Origin: Methylolobus aquaticus
GTDB lineage: Bacteria > Pseudomonadota > Gammaproteobacteria > Methylococcales > Methylococcaceae
NCBI GenBank assembly: GCA_004168015.1
Contig: SEYW01000005.1
Span: 124,001 to 188,000 of the forward strand
Length of the DNA: 64,000 nt
Direction: 5' to 3'
The notes beneath the pieces were generated by a model. The model ran no database searches. It had not been told where the DNA came from and worked only from the letters and a program-made list of their open reading frames with translations. A program made the position numbers and the translations under genes. Shown here one piece after another: positions 1 through 9,627 of this stretch (the stretch's first letter is position 1; every line of letters begins with the position of its first letter).

Positions 1-500
1 TTCAGCCGCTGCCGCCCTTCCACGCCGGCCTTGGTCGCGAGATTGGCCATGGCCTCGAACGCGGCGATGTACTCGGGCCGGCAATCCGGGTAGCCGCTGT
101 AGTCGAGCGCATTGACGCCGATGAAGACGTCGCTGGCTTCGAGCACTTCGGCCCAGGCCAGCGCGAACGACAGGAACACGGTATTGCGGGCCGGGACGTA
201 GGTGATCGGGATACCCTCGGCCATCGCGTCGGCACTGCGCTGCTTCGGCACCGGCAAGTCGCTGGTCAGCGCCGAACCGCCGAACTGGCGCAGGTCGATG
301 TCGGCGATCACGTGCGCCTTCGCCTGAAGCGTCTCGGCCACGCGCTGCGCTGAAGCGAGCTCTACGCTGTGCCGCTGGCCATAGCGGAAGGACAAGGCAT
401 AGGCTTCGAAACCTTCGGCGCGGGCGATCGCCAACGTCGTCGTGGAATCGAGGCCGCCGCTGAGCAGGACGACGGCTCTTCGGATAAGGGGTGCAATCAT
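1..500 (-). CDS. queC: 7-cyano-7-deazaguanine synthase QueC (3' end outside window)
   Basis: QueC converts 7-carboxy-7-deazaguanine to preQ0 using ATP and ammonia, in queuosine biosynthesis in the cytoplasm. The minus-strand frame opens with ATG at 500-498 and the first residues give [15 protein letters not shown], the PP-loop ATP-binding signature of this family (SGGLDS). Further on it reads [17 protein letters not shown] and [17 protein letters not shown], both typical of QueC. About 166 codons lie inside the window and the frame runs off base 1 without a stop; a full QueC has roughly 220-230 residues, so the zinc-binding C-terminal end is missing here. No clear Shine-Dalgarno precedes the ATG, so the start could differ by a few residues. 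The next gene upstream starts 1.7 kb away, so the promoter is probably in the 118-bp gap after the PhoD-like gene. Confidence 0.93.
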   Translation of the reverse strand, partial: MIAPLIRRAVVLLSGGLDSTTTLAIARAEGFEAYALSFRYGQRHSVELASAQRVAETLQAKAHVIADIDLRQFGGSALTSDLPVPKQRSADAMAEGIPITYVPARNTVFLSFALAWAEVLEASDVFIGVNALDYSGYPDCRPEYIAAFEAMANLATKAGVEGRQRL

Positions 501-618
501 CGGGTGGCGCGGTCTTCGGCGAGGTGACGAGGGCAGGCTGGCCGCGCCGATCCCGGAGACGGGGGCGTGCGCTCAAGCCGCCCAATGATTGTAAACCGGT
601 ACGATGCCGGCGGGGGAT

Positions 619-2178
619 TCAGGCCGGTTTGGGCCCGGGCTTTCCGTCCTCGACCACCCAGGATGAGAGCGTGTGGCAGTCCGAGTCGCGCTTGCGGACG
701 TCGGCCAGCGCGCGCAGGTCGACCAGACAACGCCCCGGCGTCAGCTCGATGCGGGCGTAGCCGCGCGGCACGCCGGTCGCGAAATGGATGAACTCGGCGC
801 CCTCGCGCTTGCCGGTCTGGATCAGATCTTCCGACGGCGGTTGCGAGCTGATCGAGCCGCAGACGAACTCGCTGGCCACGACCGGCGACTTCGGGTCGTC
901 GAAGTCGGTCTTCAGGTCATTGACCCAGAACGAGTGCACGTCGCCGCCGATGGCGATCGGGTTGGCGGGCTTAGCGCTCGCGAGGCACTCCATCAGCCGC
1001 TTGCGCGCGGCCGGATAGCCGTCCCAGCAATCGGTGTAGATGTTGAGACCGTCACCGGACTTGGCGTCGATCTGCGCCATCACGGTTTCCTGGCCCAGGA
1101 TGTTCCAGCGTGCCTTGCTGGTTCTGAGGCCCGCTTCCAGCCAGCGCTCCTGCCGCGCGCCGAGCAGCGTGGCCTCGGGATTCAGCCGTTCGTTGCAGCC
1201 TTCGACATGGTTCGAGCCGCCGCGGCCGGGCTTCGGACAGGGCTGCGGACTGCGGTACTGCCGGTCGTCCAGCATGTGGAAATCGGCCAGACGGCCGAAA
1301 GCGACGCGGGTATGGATGCGCATGTCCGGACCCAGCGGCACCATCGAGCGGCGCAGCGGCAGGTGCTCGTAATAGGCCTGATAGGCGGCCGCCCGGCGCC
1401 GCAGGAACCAGCCCGGTTCGTCGTCGTTCTCGGAGCGGGAGCCGGCGTAGTCGTTTTCGACCTCGTGATCGTCCCAGGTCACCAGCCACGGGCAAAGGGC
1501 ATGCGCCGCCTGCAGGTCGGGATCCGTCTTGTAGCGGGCGAAGCGGGCGCGGTAGTCATCCAGCGTGATCGGTTCCGGGCCTTCGTGCTTACGGACGTGA
1601 TCCTTGCCCCAGGACGATTCGTAGATGTAGTCGCCCAGATGGACGATCAGGTCCAGGTCATCGGCCAGCATGTGCCGGTAGGCCGCATAGTAGCCCTGCT
1701 CGTACTGTTGGCACGAACCGACCGCGAAGCGCATCCGGGACGGCTCGGCGTCCAGTGCCGGCGCCGTGCGCGTCCGTCCGATCGGGCTGGTCGCGTTGCC
1801 GGCGTGAAAGCGGTACCAATACCAGCGGTCCGGCTCCAGGCCTTCGACTTCGATATGAACCGAATGGCCCCAGTCCGGCGTCGCGTAGCTGGAACCCTTG
1901 GTGACGATCTTGCGAAAGGCCGCGTCTGCCGCGACCTCGAATGCGACCGGCACGATGGCCGGCGCCATGCCGCCTCCCGGTGCCAGCGGCTCCGGCGCCA
2001 GCCGGGTCCACAACACGACGCCGCCCGGCAACGGGTACCCGGAGGCGACGCCCAGTGCAAACGGATTGGTGGCGAACTTCGTCTGGGCGGACAGGATGCG
2101 CGGCAACGCGCCAGCGGCGGCGATGCCGCCGAGTGACTTCAGGAAACGGCGGCGGTCGTACGGGTAGCGTTGGTTCAT
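619..2178 (-). CDS. PhoD-like alkaline phosphatase / phosphodiesterase, Tat-exported
   Basis: 519 residues of the PhoD metallophosphatase family, which hydrolyses phosphomono- or diesters outside the cytoplasm using Fe/Ca. The N-terminus has a twin-arginine signal (DRRRFLKSLGG, residues 9-18, followed by an Ala/Gly-rich hydrophobic stretch), so Tat export to the periplasm is expected. A fibronectin-like N-terminal domain (about 38-140) is followed by the metal-binding core: GSCQQ at 154-158, HLGDYIYE at 180-187, TWDDHEVENDY at 234-244 and GGDVHSFW near 405. All expected metal-ligand motifs are present and the length is normal for the family. It lies between queC and purD with gaps of 118 and 93 bp on the same strand. 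No Pho box was recognised. Substrate preference cannot be read from the sequence. Confidence 0.9.
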   Translation of the reverse strand: MNQRYPYDRRRFLKSLGGIAAAGALPRILSAQTKFATNPFALGVASGYPLPGGVVLWTRLAPEPLAPGGGMAPAIVPVAFEVAADAAFRKIVTKGSSYATPDWGHSVHIEVEGLEPDRWYWYRFHAGNATSPIGRTRTAPALDAEPSRMRFAVGSCQQYEQGYYAAYRHMLADDLDLIVHLGDYIYESSWGKDHVRKHEGPEPITLDDYRARFARYKTDPDLQAAHALCPWLVTWDDHEVENDYAGSRSENDDEPGWFLRRRAAAYQAYYEHLPLRRSMVPLGPDMRIHTRVAFGRLADFHMLDDRQYRSPQPCPKPGRGGSNHVEGCNERLNPEATLLGARQERWLEAGLRTSKARWNILGQETVMAQIDAKSGDGLNIYTDCWDGYPAARKRLMECLASAKPANPIAIGGDVHSFWVNDLKTDFDDPKSPVVASEFVCGSISSQPPSEDLIQTGKREGAEFIHFATGVPRGYARIELTPGRCLVDLRALADVRKRDSDCHTLSSWVVEDGKPGPKPA

Positions 2179-2271
2179 GTCACGGGAAGTCGGCAGAGTC
2201 AGGGATTAAGCCTCAAGCCTATCCCTGGAGTTTGACGGTTCGAAGACAGCCGCAGCGGCGCAGGGTGCGAC

Positions 2272-3552
2272 TCAGTCCCGCCCGATGGCGCGGTAGCCGA
2301 TATCGGTGCGGTAGTAGACGCCGTCCCATGCGATGGCCCGGGCCCGGCGGTAGGCCAGGCGCTGGGTTTCGGCGACCGTGTCGGCCAATGCGGTGACGCA
2401 CAGAACCCGTCCGCCGGCCGTCACGATCTGGTCGTCGTGCCGGCGCGTTCCGGCATGGAACACCTTCACGCCGGGCTCGTCCGGCGCGTCCAGACCGCTG
2501 ATCGGATCACCCTGTCGATACTCGCCCGGATAGCCGCCCGCCGCCATCACGACACCGAGCGCCGTGCGCGGGTCCCATTCGGCCGAGACCGCATCGAGAC
2601 GACCGTCCAGCGCCGCCAGACAAAGCTCCGGCAGGTCGCTCTTCAGCCGCATCATGATCGGCTGGGTTTCCGGATCGCCGAAGCGGCAGTTGAATTCGAG
2701 CACCTTCGGTTCGCCCGCCGGACTGACCATGATGCCGGCATACAGGAACCCGGTGTACGGCAGGCCATCCGCCGCCATGCCGCGCAGCGTCGGCAGGATG
2801 ACTTCCGCCATGATCCGCTCGTGCATCTTGGGTGTGACGACCGGGGCCGGCGAATACGCGCCCATGCCGCCGGTGTTTGGACCGCGGTCGCCGTCGTCGC
2901 GCGCCTTGTGGTCCTGCGAGCTGGCCATCGCCAGCGCGTGCGTGCCGTCGGCCATGACGATGAAGCTGGCTTCCTCGCCCTGCAGGAATTCCTCGACGAC
3001 GACGCGGTGGCCGGCCGCGCCGAACACATTGCCGGACAGCATGTCCTCGACCGCGGCGATCGCTTCTTCCTGGGTCTGGGCAACGACGACGCCCTTGCCC
3101 GCCGCCAGTCCGTCCGCCTTGACGACGATGGGCGCGCCGCGCTCGCGGATGTAGGCGATGGCCGGTTCGGCCTGCTCGAAGGTCTCGTAGGCGGCGGTCG
3201 GAATGCTGTGGCGGGCCAGGAAGTCCTTGCAGAAGGATTTCGAGCCTTCGAGCTGCGCGGCCAGGCGGGTCGGGCCGAAGCAGCGCAGGCCCGCGGCCGT
3301 GAACTCATCGACAATGCCCTTCACCAGCGGCACTTCCGGTCCGATGATGGTCAGGTCGACGGCATTGTCCTGCGCGAACCGCTTCAGCCCTGCGACATCG
3401 TCCGCGGCGATGTCGACATTGGTCAGCTTTGGTTCGAGTGCAGTACCGGCGTTGCCCGGCGCAACGAACACCCGGGTGACCCGCGCCGACTGCGCGCACT
3501 TCCAGGCGAGGGCATGTTCGCGGCCGCCGCCGCCGACGATGAGTACCTGCAT
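2272..3552 (-). CDS. purD: phosphoribosylamine--glycine ligase PurD
   Basis: Catalyses ATP-dependent ligation of glycine to 5-phosphoribosylamine, the second step of de novo purine synthesis. The 426-residue product is the normal length. It starts MQVLIVGGGGREHALAWK, the N-terminal glycine-rich loop of GARS. The ATP-grasp region follows, with KSFCKDFLARHSIPT near 105-120, VVKADGLAAGKGVVVA near 143-158, and the metal-binding end FNCRFGDPETQP near 285-296. The upstream bases are C-rich with no obvious Shine-Dalgarno, but the N-terminus matches the family so the ATG is convincing. The gene is not next to purH here. A 230-bp gap separates it from the spl-family gene. Confidence 0.97.
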   Translation of the reverse strand: MQVLIVGGGGREHALAWKCAQSARVTRVFVAPGNAGTALEPKLTNVDIAADDVAGLKRFAQDNAVDLTIIGPEVPLVKGIVDEFTAAGLRCFGPTRLAAQLEGSKSFCKDFLARHSIPTAAYETFEQAEPAIAYIRERGAPIVVKADGLAAGKGVVVAQTQEEAIAAVEDMLSGNVFGAAGHRVVVEEFLQGEEASFIVMADGTHALAMASSQDHKARDDGDRGPNTGGMGAYSPAPVVTPKMHERIMAEVILPTLRGMAADGLPYTGFLYAGIMVSPAGEPKVLEFNCRFGDPETQPIMMRLKSDLPELCLAALDGRLDAVSAEWDPRTALGVVMAAGGYPGEYRQGDPISGLDAPDEPGVKVFHAGTRRHDDQIVTAGGRVLCVTALADTVAETQRLAYRRARAIAWDGVYYRTDIGYRAIGRD

Positions 3553-3726
3553 GGGGGGAATCGAAGCCTCTCGTTGCCAGTGGGTTGTAGGCCGTGATTA
3601 TAAGGGAGCGCGCCGCTTTGTCGGGCACACCGGCCCAATCGCATTAACCCTCAAGTCCGTCATGCCCGCGGGACTGCACCGAGCCCACCGCCACGGCGGC
3701 TCACGGCCCGTCTTCCCCGAACCGTC

Positions 3727-3748
3727 ATTCCGGCTGGGAACCCGGAAT
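3727..3748. repeat. short inverted repeat, interspersed-repeat-like
   Basis: ATTCCGG at 3727-3733 pairs perfectly with CCGGAAT at 3742-3748 around an 8-base loop, in the 230-bp gap between purD and the spl-family gene. The surrounding wording (GTCATTCCGG...CCGGAATCCA) resembles small palindromic repeats common between genes in many proteobacteria. There is no T-run, so it is not a convincing terminator. Confidence 0.45.
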
Positions 3749-3783
3749 CCACAAGTCCAGGGGTGGCGAACGGGAAGCCTGAC

Positions 3784-4776
3784 TCAGGCCACACACGGGA
3801 AGAATCGCTCCGCGGGTACATACCGCAGGATTTCGTTGCGGCAGAAGCCCAGCAGCGCTTCTTCCAGATCCGGGCGGTAGGAACTCATCCCGCGCCGCGA
3901 TTCGAGCGGACCCGCGAACAGCTTTTCGTCCGGATATAGGTCGGTCATCCGGCGCAGAAAGGCGTCGGGCAAGCGGAAGGCGCCGAGACTCACCGAATGG
4001 ATTCCGGCCGGATCCAGCACGCGAAAGACCTCATCGAACATCGCCCGGTAACAGTCCTGCCAGCCGTCGACATAAATCACCGGGTCGAAGCGCAGGCCGA
4101 TCGGCCAGCCCTGCCGCTGCAGGCGCTGGGCCGCCAGCAAGCGCTTGGCGGGCGTCGGGGCCTTGTGGTCGACCGCGGCCGCAATGGGTTCCGGCATGAA
4201 GCTGAACGCGACGACGGCGCGCTCCAAGGGTTCCACTGCCAGCAGCGAGCGCACCTGCGTGCTCTTGGTTCGCAGTTCCAGCCAGGCGTTCGGCAGTTCC
4301 CGGAACAGCGGCAGGAACGCGGCCGCGAAGCCGGTCACCGGCTCCAATGCCAGGCTGTCGCAGTCGTAGCCGGAGAAGAAGTGCACCGGCTCCCCGGCGG
4401 CCTCATCGGCAATGCGCCGGATTTCCCCCTGGAAATCCTCGTAGTTCACGAACAGCAGGTAATTCGCCGAACGGTACATGCCCTGCAGGAAGCAGTAACG
4501 GCAGTCGTACACGCAATTCAGCATGTGCGAGAAATAGTAATTCCGCGCGGCGCCGATGCCGTAGCCGGGCGGCGCCGGCAGCACGAAATTGCGGTACTTC
4601 TCGGCCAGGATCAGCGCCGGCTTCTGCTTCTGCAGCCGGAAATTCTGCGCCTTGGGATTGAACACCTCGCCATAGCGCGCGCACGGCACGACCCGCGCCT
4701 CGGGGAAGCGGGCAATGACCTCGGCCGCGCGCGGATGGTCGCGGACGGCGTCTTCAAGGTAAAGCGTGTCGATCAG
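3784..4776 (-). CDS. spore-photoproduct-lyase-family radical SAM protein
   Basis: Radical SAM enzyme of the SPL family. The cluster-binding CX3CX2C motif reads CVYDCRYCF at nt 4513-4487. Around it are YYFSHMLN, GMYRSANYLLFVN and, near the C-terminus, the SLGAFRLP and KLFAGPLESRRG stretches. The family repairs thymine spore photoproduct in endospore formers; in non-sporulating proteobacteria its role is not established. The first canonical start codon is GTG at 4689, but the frame is open to 4842 and reads LIDTLYLEDAVRDHPRAAEV from 4776, which matches the conserved family N-terminus. There is no ATG, GTG or TTG between the stop at 4845-4843 and 4689, so the CTG at 4776-4774 is taken as the likeliest start (330 residues). 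A second copy of the first 54 codons occurs at 10.5-10.7 kb. Confidence 0.8.
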   Translation of the reverse strand: MIDTLYLEDAVRDHPRAAEVIARFPEARVVPCARYGEVFNPKAQNFRLQKQKPALILAEKYRNFVLPAPPGYGIGAARNYYFSHMLNCVYDCRYCFLQGMYRSANYLLFVNYEDFQGEIRRIADEAAGEPVHFFSGYDCDSLALEPVTGFAAAFLPLFRELPNAWLELRTKSTQVRSLLAVEPLERAVVAFSFMPEPIAAAVDHKAPTPAKRLLAAQRLQRQGWPIGLRFDPVIYVDGWQDCYRAMFDEVFRVLDPAGIHSVSLGAFRLPDAFLRRMTDLYPDEKLFAGPLESRRGMSSYRPDLEEALLGFCRNEILRYVPAERFFPCVA

Positions 4777-4813
4777 GGGTGGGACCGTGAGGGTGGCGTT
4801 GCCGGGACGGCGG
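4615..4813 (+). repeat. 199-bp direct repeat, copy A (5' part of intact spl-family gene)
   Basis: Bases 4615-4813 match 10537-10735 in the same orientation with three mismatches by eye and no gaps. Copy A covers the first 54 codons of the intact spl-family gene plus 37 bp upstream. Beyond the upper edge the two flanks diverge abruptly, though short matches persist in both (GATTTTAAC at 4880/10800 and TGGGTTTGC at 4922/10831). The two copies bracket the RHS toxin region. Confidence 0.95.
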
Positions 4814-4845
4814 TTCGAGGAGCCGCAGATACTTGACCTGCGCTA

Positions 4846-5226
4846 CCGCACGGAATTGTCAAAGGTTTGCCGCGTACGAGATTTTAACGGATCGATTTCG
4901 TCGCGCTCGACGGGCGCCGGCTGGGTTTGCATTGCTTCGTAAGGCGTTGCGAGCCACCAAGTCCGGCGAAGATGCGCAAAGGCCGTCACAGTTTGGGCAG
5001 GTGACGCCATGATTGGGCTCAAGTTTTCGGCACTGTGTCCGACAAAACCAGAGCTGCAACCTTTGTTCGAAGGCTGTGGCGCAAGCAGTCCACTGTGAGC
5101 GCATTCCCTCAGGTCGCTTTTCGGGACCGATTCTCGTCGGGGACTCGGTTGGTAGATGTCGTCGGCCCATGACCCTGTGTTTGCGTTCGCTGCTTCCAGT
5201 CAAGTTACACACTCCGGAGATGGGCT
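4846..5226. other. intergenic region between spl-family gene and RHS gene
   Basis: About 380 bp of non-coding DNA between two divergently transcribed genes. It should hold both promoters, but no convincing -10/-35 pair or operator was recognised. A GGAG at 5216-5219 lies seven bases before the RHS start codon and is its likely ribosome-binding site. Confidence 0.5.
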
Positions 5227-8200
5227 ATGGCTAAGCGATTGGGCAGAGGCGCGAATGCGCCGCACGTTGCGCGGTGGGTGGCGGCAGTTCCACTCATTGC
5301 ATTATTGGGGTACGTACACCCGGGTTTCCCATGCTCACTCACCTTCACAAGCCCGGCGCGGGGCAGCACGGTGACTTCGCCTACCGTCGGCGTATCCGGC
5401 ACCGGAACGGGCACGGCCAATGCCGGTGATCCCGGAACCGTTACCGCGACGATAAACGGTCAGGTGTTCTTCTCGCAAAGCGGCACCTTTACGACACTGA
5501 TCAACTTCCTAGGGTCGGGAGCGGCATCCGTGTCGCTCAGGGCCGGGGCCAACGTACTCAATGTGAGCGGTTCGGCCGGAGCATGCAGCGCTTCCGATTC
5601 CATGGTCGTGTATTACGCTCCGCCCCCGCCGCCCGAACAGAAGGCCGCGGGGGCACCCCAGATCTGTAACGGTACCAACCCGATCGATGGCGGTAACGGA
5701 AACAAGTTCCAGACGGAGCGTGACTATCTCGGGGCAGGACCCTTTCCGCTGCTCTTCGAACGGTACTACAACAGCCGCTTCGACATGCATCGCAGCCTCG
5801 GTCAACGCTGGCAGCACAGCTACGACCGCCGGATAACCGCCACCAGCGCAGTAGCCTACGCCATTCGATCCGATGGCAGGGCGCTCCGGTTTTCCGCGTC
5901 GGGGACTGCATGGATGGCCGATGCCGACGTTTCGGAACGTCTGTCGCGCCTGACGGATAGCGCTGGGAAGCCCAACGGGTGGGAGTTCGTCACCGCCGAC
6001 GATACCGTCGAGTTGTATGACGGCGGCGGACGCCTCATGTCGATCAGGACCAGGGGCGGTCAGGTCCAGAACCTCACCTACGATAGTGCTGGCCGCCTCG
6101 CCAGCGTTGCAGAAGCGCCTTTCGGTCGGCGTCTCGCGTTCGGATATGACGCGTCCAGCCGCCTGATTAGTGTGACCGATCCGGCCGATACCGTGACCCG
6201 GTTTGCCTATGATCCATCAGGGCGTTTGGTCTCAGTAAACTACCCCGACCTTACCGCATCGGATGACTCGGACAATCCCAAGCGACAGTACCTGTACGAG
6301 GACGCGCGCTTTCCTCATGCCCTGACGGGGCTTATCGATGAAAACGGTGTCCGGTATGCGACTTGGACCTACGATGCCAATGGCAGGGCGATCAGTTCGG
6401 AGCACGCGGGAGGGCTCGACAGGTTTCAACTGACTTACAACGCGGACGGTAGCTCAACCGTCACCGACCCTCTCGGCGCGGCACGTACCTTCAGTTATCA
6501 GAACCTGCTAGGCGTGCCCCGTGCGACGGGGGTGAGCGAGCCTTGTGCCGCGGGCTGTGGAGCACAGACAGCCAGCACGACTTACGATGCGAATGCCAAT
6601 ATCGTGAGTCGGACCGACTTCAATGGCGCGACGACCGATTACATCTACGATCTGACCCGTAACCTCGAGCTCAGCCGAACCGAGGCGGTGGCCACGCCCG
6701 CCGAGCGGACCGTGACGACCCAGTGGCATCCCAGCTTTCGAGTGCCAACGCGAGTCGTCGACGCCAAGCAGGTCGTGAGTTTCGCTTATGACCCGGCTGG
6801 CCGCCTCGTTACGCGCAAGGTCACGGTGGGTAAATCGAGCCGTTTCTGGCGTGTCAGTTACGGCCCCGAGGGGCAGGTCTCGCAAGTCAATGGCCCACGG
6901 ACCGACGTACCGGATCTGACGACGTTCACATACTACGCAGGCGATGCGATCTGCCCGACGGGCCACCCGACCGGTTGCCGCGGGCAACTCCAAACCAGCC
7001 GGAATGCCAAGGGGCATCTGACAACCTACAGCGACTACGACGCACACGGGCGTGTCGGGCGGGTGGTCGATGCCAATGAATCGGTGACAACGTTCGCCTA
7101 CGATGCCAGGGGGCGGGTTACGCGGACGAGCACCGATGGTAGCGTGACCGCGTATGTGTATAACAAGGCCGGTCACCTGCTTCGCGTCACGGCACCCAAT
7201 GGCGCGTACCTCGCCTCGACCTACGATGGCGCGCATCGACTGATCGGCATTGCCGACCGCGCCGGTAACCGCATCCAATACACACTGGATGCGGCCGGTC
7301 ATCGCGTGCAGGAAGACGTCTATGATGCTGCTGACGTGCGAGTGCGCACTCAGCAGTGGGCTTATGACACGCTTTCGCGTTTATCGACGGGGGTGGACGG
7401 ATCCGGTCACGCCACGTCTTACAGTTACGACGCAGGCGGTAACCTAACCGGCGTTCTCGATCCGGCCAACCGGTCGTGGTCCCAGGTCTACGACGCGCTG
7501 AATCGGATGACGGCTGTCACCGATGCTGCGGGAGGGGTGACACGCTACCAATACGACGCGCTTGATCGGTTGCTTAAAGTGACCGACGCGGAGGGCTTGA
7601 ACACAACCTACGCTTACAGCGGATTCGGCGATCTGACGCAACAGGTCAGTCCCGATACCGGTAAGACCCGCTACACCTACGACTCAGCCGGCAATCGCGC
7701 GTCGCGTACGAACGCGGACGGTGTGATCGCAACTTACGCTTACGATGCGTTGAATCGCCTGGTGACTATCGACTATCCAGGCACCGCGGCTGATGTCGCC
7801 TACGTTTGGGATTCCGGCGTCCGCCAGAAGGGATTTCTCAAGCAGGCACGGCGCGGCGACTATACGGCCAACCTGACTTGGACACGCCGTGGCAAGCTTG
7901 CAGCGGTGCAGCGCGCCAAGAATGGCGTTCCCATCGCCGACGGATTGGTCCGGTATACCTACGATAAAGCCGACCAACTCGTCTCGATCCGTTTCGGCGA
8001 TACCCGAGAAGTGCAGTACACCTACACCTCGAACGGATCGGTCAGCCGCGTTCAGGTCGTCGAACACACGACGCCTGGTGATCCAGCAGGCGATCGCGTC
8101 AGCACGCTAGCGAGCGCAATCGAGTACCTGCCGTTTGGCCCTGTCAAGAGCCTCACTTACGGTAACCGAGTGATGCTATGGCGTGCTTTCGATCTGGACT

Positions 8201-9627
8201 ACCGGCTGAAGCAGCAGACCATTGGGACAGTACAGAAGCTAGCCTATGCGTACGATGCCGCCGGCAATCTGTCGAAGGTCACGAATAAGCTCGTAAACGG
8301 CGCGAGCCAGTCGTTCGTTTACGACTCCCTTGACCGGCTCATTCAGGCCTCGGGCCCACTCGGTGTAGTTAGCTACACCTACGATGCGATCGGCAATCGC
8401 GTTGGTGAAATGTTTGGGGCCAAGTCCACGGCCTATGTCTATCCCCCTGCCAGCCACCAGCTGCTTTCGGCCAACGGCGATGCGATCCGGGCGTTCAGCT
8501 ACAGCGCGGCCGGTAGCGCGCTCACAGGTGGAGATCTGTCGTTCACCTATGATCCGGATGGACGCTTGAGGGAAACCCGTCGTGCAGACCAGGTTCTGGC
8601 TGGTTATGCCTATGACGCGTTCGGACAACGCGTCGAGAAGACAACTGGCGGCACTTCCCGGTCCTTTGAATACGACCTGGGTGGCCGATTGTTACGCGAG
8701 TCTGGTCGGGACTACGTCTATCTGAACGGCGAACTTCTGGCTCTGCTCGATAGGGACAACCCGCATTTCGTGCATGCGAATCACCTCGGCGCACCGGTTG
8801 CGGTTACGAACGGCGCCAAACAGGCGGTCTGGCGTGCGGAGTACGAGCCTTTCGGTAAGGCTGACTTGACGAATCCCGAGCTGATCCTAAACGTGCGTCT
8901 GCCCGGTCAGTATCTCGATTCCGAAACCGGGCTTCACTACAACTATTTCCGCGACTACGACCCGACGCTTGGTCGGTACATTCAGAGCGACCCGATCGGC
9001 CTTGCCGGTGGGATGAGTACGTACGCATATGCCGCCAGCAATCCGATCAATGCGATCGACCCCGATGGCAGGATACCGCTTGCGTTAATTCCAGCCGCGA
9101 ACTATATGTTCGGTTTGTTTCTTGGGGGAGGCTCAAGCGCTGCTCTACAGTACGCGATCCTTGGTTCGGTAGATATAAATCAGACTATAGATGATGCCAT
9201 TTTGGGTGGAATTCTTGGGATCATAAATCCAGCGCTTAGTCTTTCTTCAGGCCTTAGGGCTGCTCGATGTAGTGCTCCGTCAGTTCCGCCTGCGGCGCGG
9301 GCGCTCACAAGTTACTATCCTCAAAACAACGGGTTCATTGGTCATGGTAGAGCGTTCACATTGCTTCCCGGCACAAAAGTAGATCGCTTTGGGTTTTCCG
9401 GCGGACGATTCTTATCGCCAGAGGGAACGCCGGCTACAATGAGATCCCTTCCTCCGCTCACCTTTGAAAGACCTTATGTGAAATTCGAGGTGCTTAAGCC
9501 TCTTGAAGTTCAGGCTGGTGAGGTCGCTCCCGCATTCGGAGAGTTAGGGTTTGGTACACAATTTGTAACGCAAGAGTCAATCCGGAAACTTATCGCTTCC
9601 GGCCACTTAATGGAGGTTCGTCCATGA
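5227..9627 (+). CDS. secreted RHS/YD-repeat protein with C-terminal TNT (NAD glycohydrolase) toxin domain
   Basis: A 1466-residue polymorphic toxin. The N-terminus has a basic then hydrophobic stretch (about 15-35) that looks like a Sec signal, followed by an Ig-like region (about 38-130), a DUF6531-type segment (CNGTNPIDGGNGNKF, then FERYYNS) and dozens of YD repeats (YDxxGRL / YDAxGN). The RHS core ends with LPGQYLDSETGLHYNYFRDY, RYIQSDPIGLAGG and DPDGR (about 1225-1282), the usual release site of the toxin. The last 105 residues match the TNT fold (PF14021): DRFG with R1387, SPEGTP, RSLPP with R1406, PYVKFEV, PAFGELGFGTQF with Q1445. These correspond to the NAD-binding Arg/Gln of the M. 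tuberculosis toxin. No PAAR or VgrG partner is present, so Sec-type export is more likely than T6SS. Base composition falls after about 9090, as expected for an exchanged toxin tip. Confidence 0.9.
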   Translation: MAKRLGRGANAPHVARWVAAVPLIALLGYVHPGFPCSLTFTSPARGSTVTSPTVGVSGTGTGTANAGDPGTVTATINGQVFFSQSGTFTTLINFLGSGAASVSLRAGANVLNVSGSAGACSASDSMVVYYAPPPPPEQKAAGAPQICNGTNPIDGGNGNKFQTERDYLGAGPFPLLFERYYNSRFDMHRSLGQRWQHSYDRRITATSAVAYAIRSDGRALRFSASGTAWMADADVSERLSRLTDSAGKPNGWEFVTADDTVELYDGGGRLMSIRTRGGQVQNLTYDSAGRLASVAEAPFGRRLAFGYDASSRLISVTDPADTVTRFAYDPSGRLVSVNYPDLTASDDSDNPKRQYLYEDARFPHALTGLIDENGVRYATWTYDANGRAISSEHAGGLDRFQLTYNADGSSTVTDPLGAARTFSYQNLLGVPRATGVSEPCAAGCGAQTASTTYDANANIVSRTDFNGATTDYIYDLTRNLELSRTEAVATPAERTVTTQWHPSFRVPTRVVDAKQVVSFAYDPAGRLVTRKVTVGKSSRFWRVSYGPEGQVSQVNGPRTDVPDLTTFTYYAGDAICPTGHPTGCRGQLQTSRNAKGHLTTYSDYDAHGRVGRVVDANESVTTFAYDARGRVTRTSTDGSVTAYVYNKAGHLLRVTAPNGAYLASTYDGAHRLIGIADRAGNRIQYTLDAAGHRVQEDVYDAADVRVRTQQWAYDTLSRLSTGVDGSGHATSYSYDAGGNLTGVLDPANRSWSQVYDALNRMTAVTDAAGGVTRYQYDALDRLLKVTDAEGLNTTYAYSGFGDLTQQVSPDTGKTRYTYDSAGNRASRTNADGVIATYAYDALNRLVTIDYPGTAADVAYVWDSGVRQKGFLKQARRGDYTANLTWTRRGKLAAVQRAKNGVPIADGLVRYTYDKADQLVSIRFGDTREVQYTYTSNGSVSRVQVVEHTTPGDPAGDRVSTLASAIEYLPFGPVKSLTYGNRVMLWRAFDLDYRLKQQTIGTVQKLAYAYDAAGNLSKVTNKLVNGASQSFVYDSLDRLIQASGPLGVVSYTYDAIGNRVGEMFGAKSTAYVYPPASHQLLSANGDAIRAFSYSAAGSALTGGDLSFTYDPDGRLRETRRADQVLAGYAYDAFGQRVEKTTGGTSRSFEYDLGGRLLRESGRDYVYLNGELLALLDRDNPHFVHANHLGAPVAVTNGAKQAVWRAEYEPFGKADLTNPELILNVRLPGQYLDSETGLHYNYFRDYDPTLGRYIQSDPIGLAGGMSTYAYAASNPINAIDPDGRIPLALIPAANYMFGLFLGGGSSAALQYAILGSVDINQTIDDAILGGILGIINPALSLSSGLRAARCSAPSVPPAARALTSYYPQNNGFIGHGRAFTLLPGTKVDRFGFSGGRFLSPEGTPATMRSLPPLTFERPYVKFEVLKPLEVQAGEVAPAFGELGFGTQFVTQESIRKLIASGHLMEVRP

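Noticed and set aside
5227-9627. RHS protein as a type VI secretion effector
   Set aside because: No PAAR domain or VgrG/Hcp partner; the N-terminus looks like a Sec signal peptide instead.
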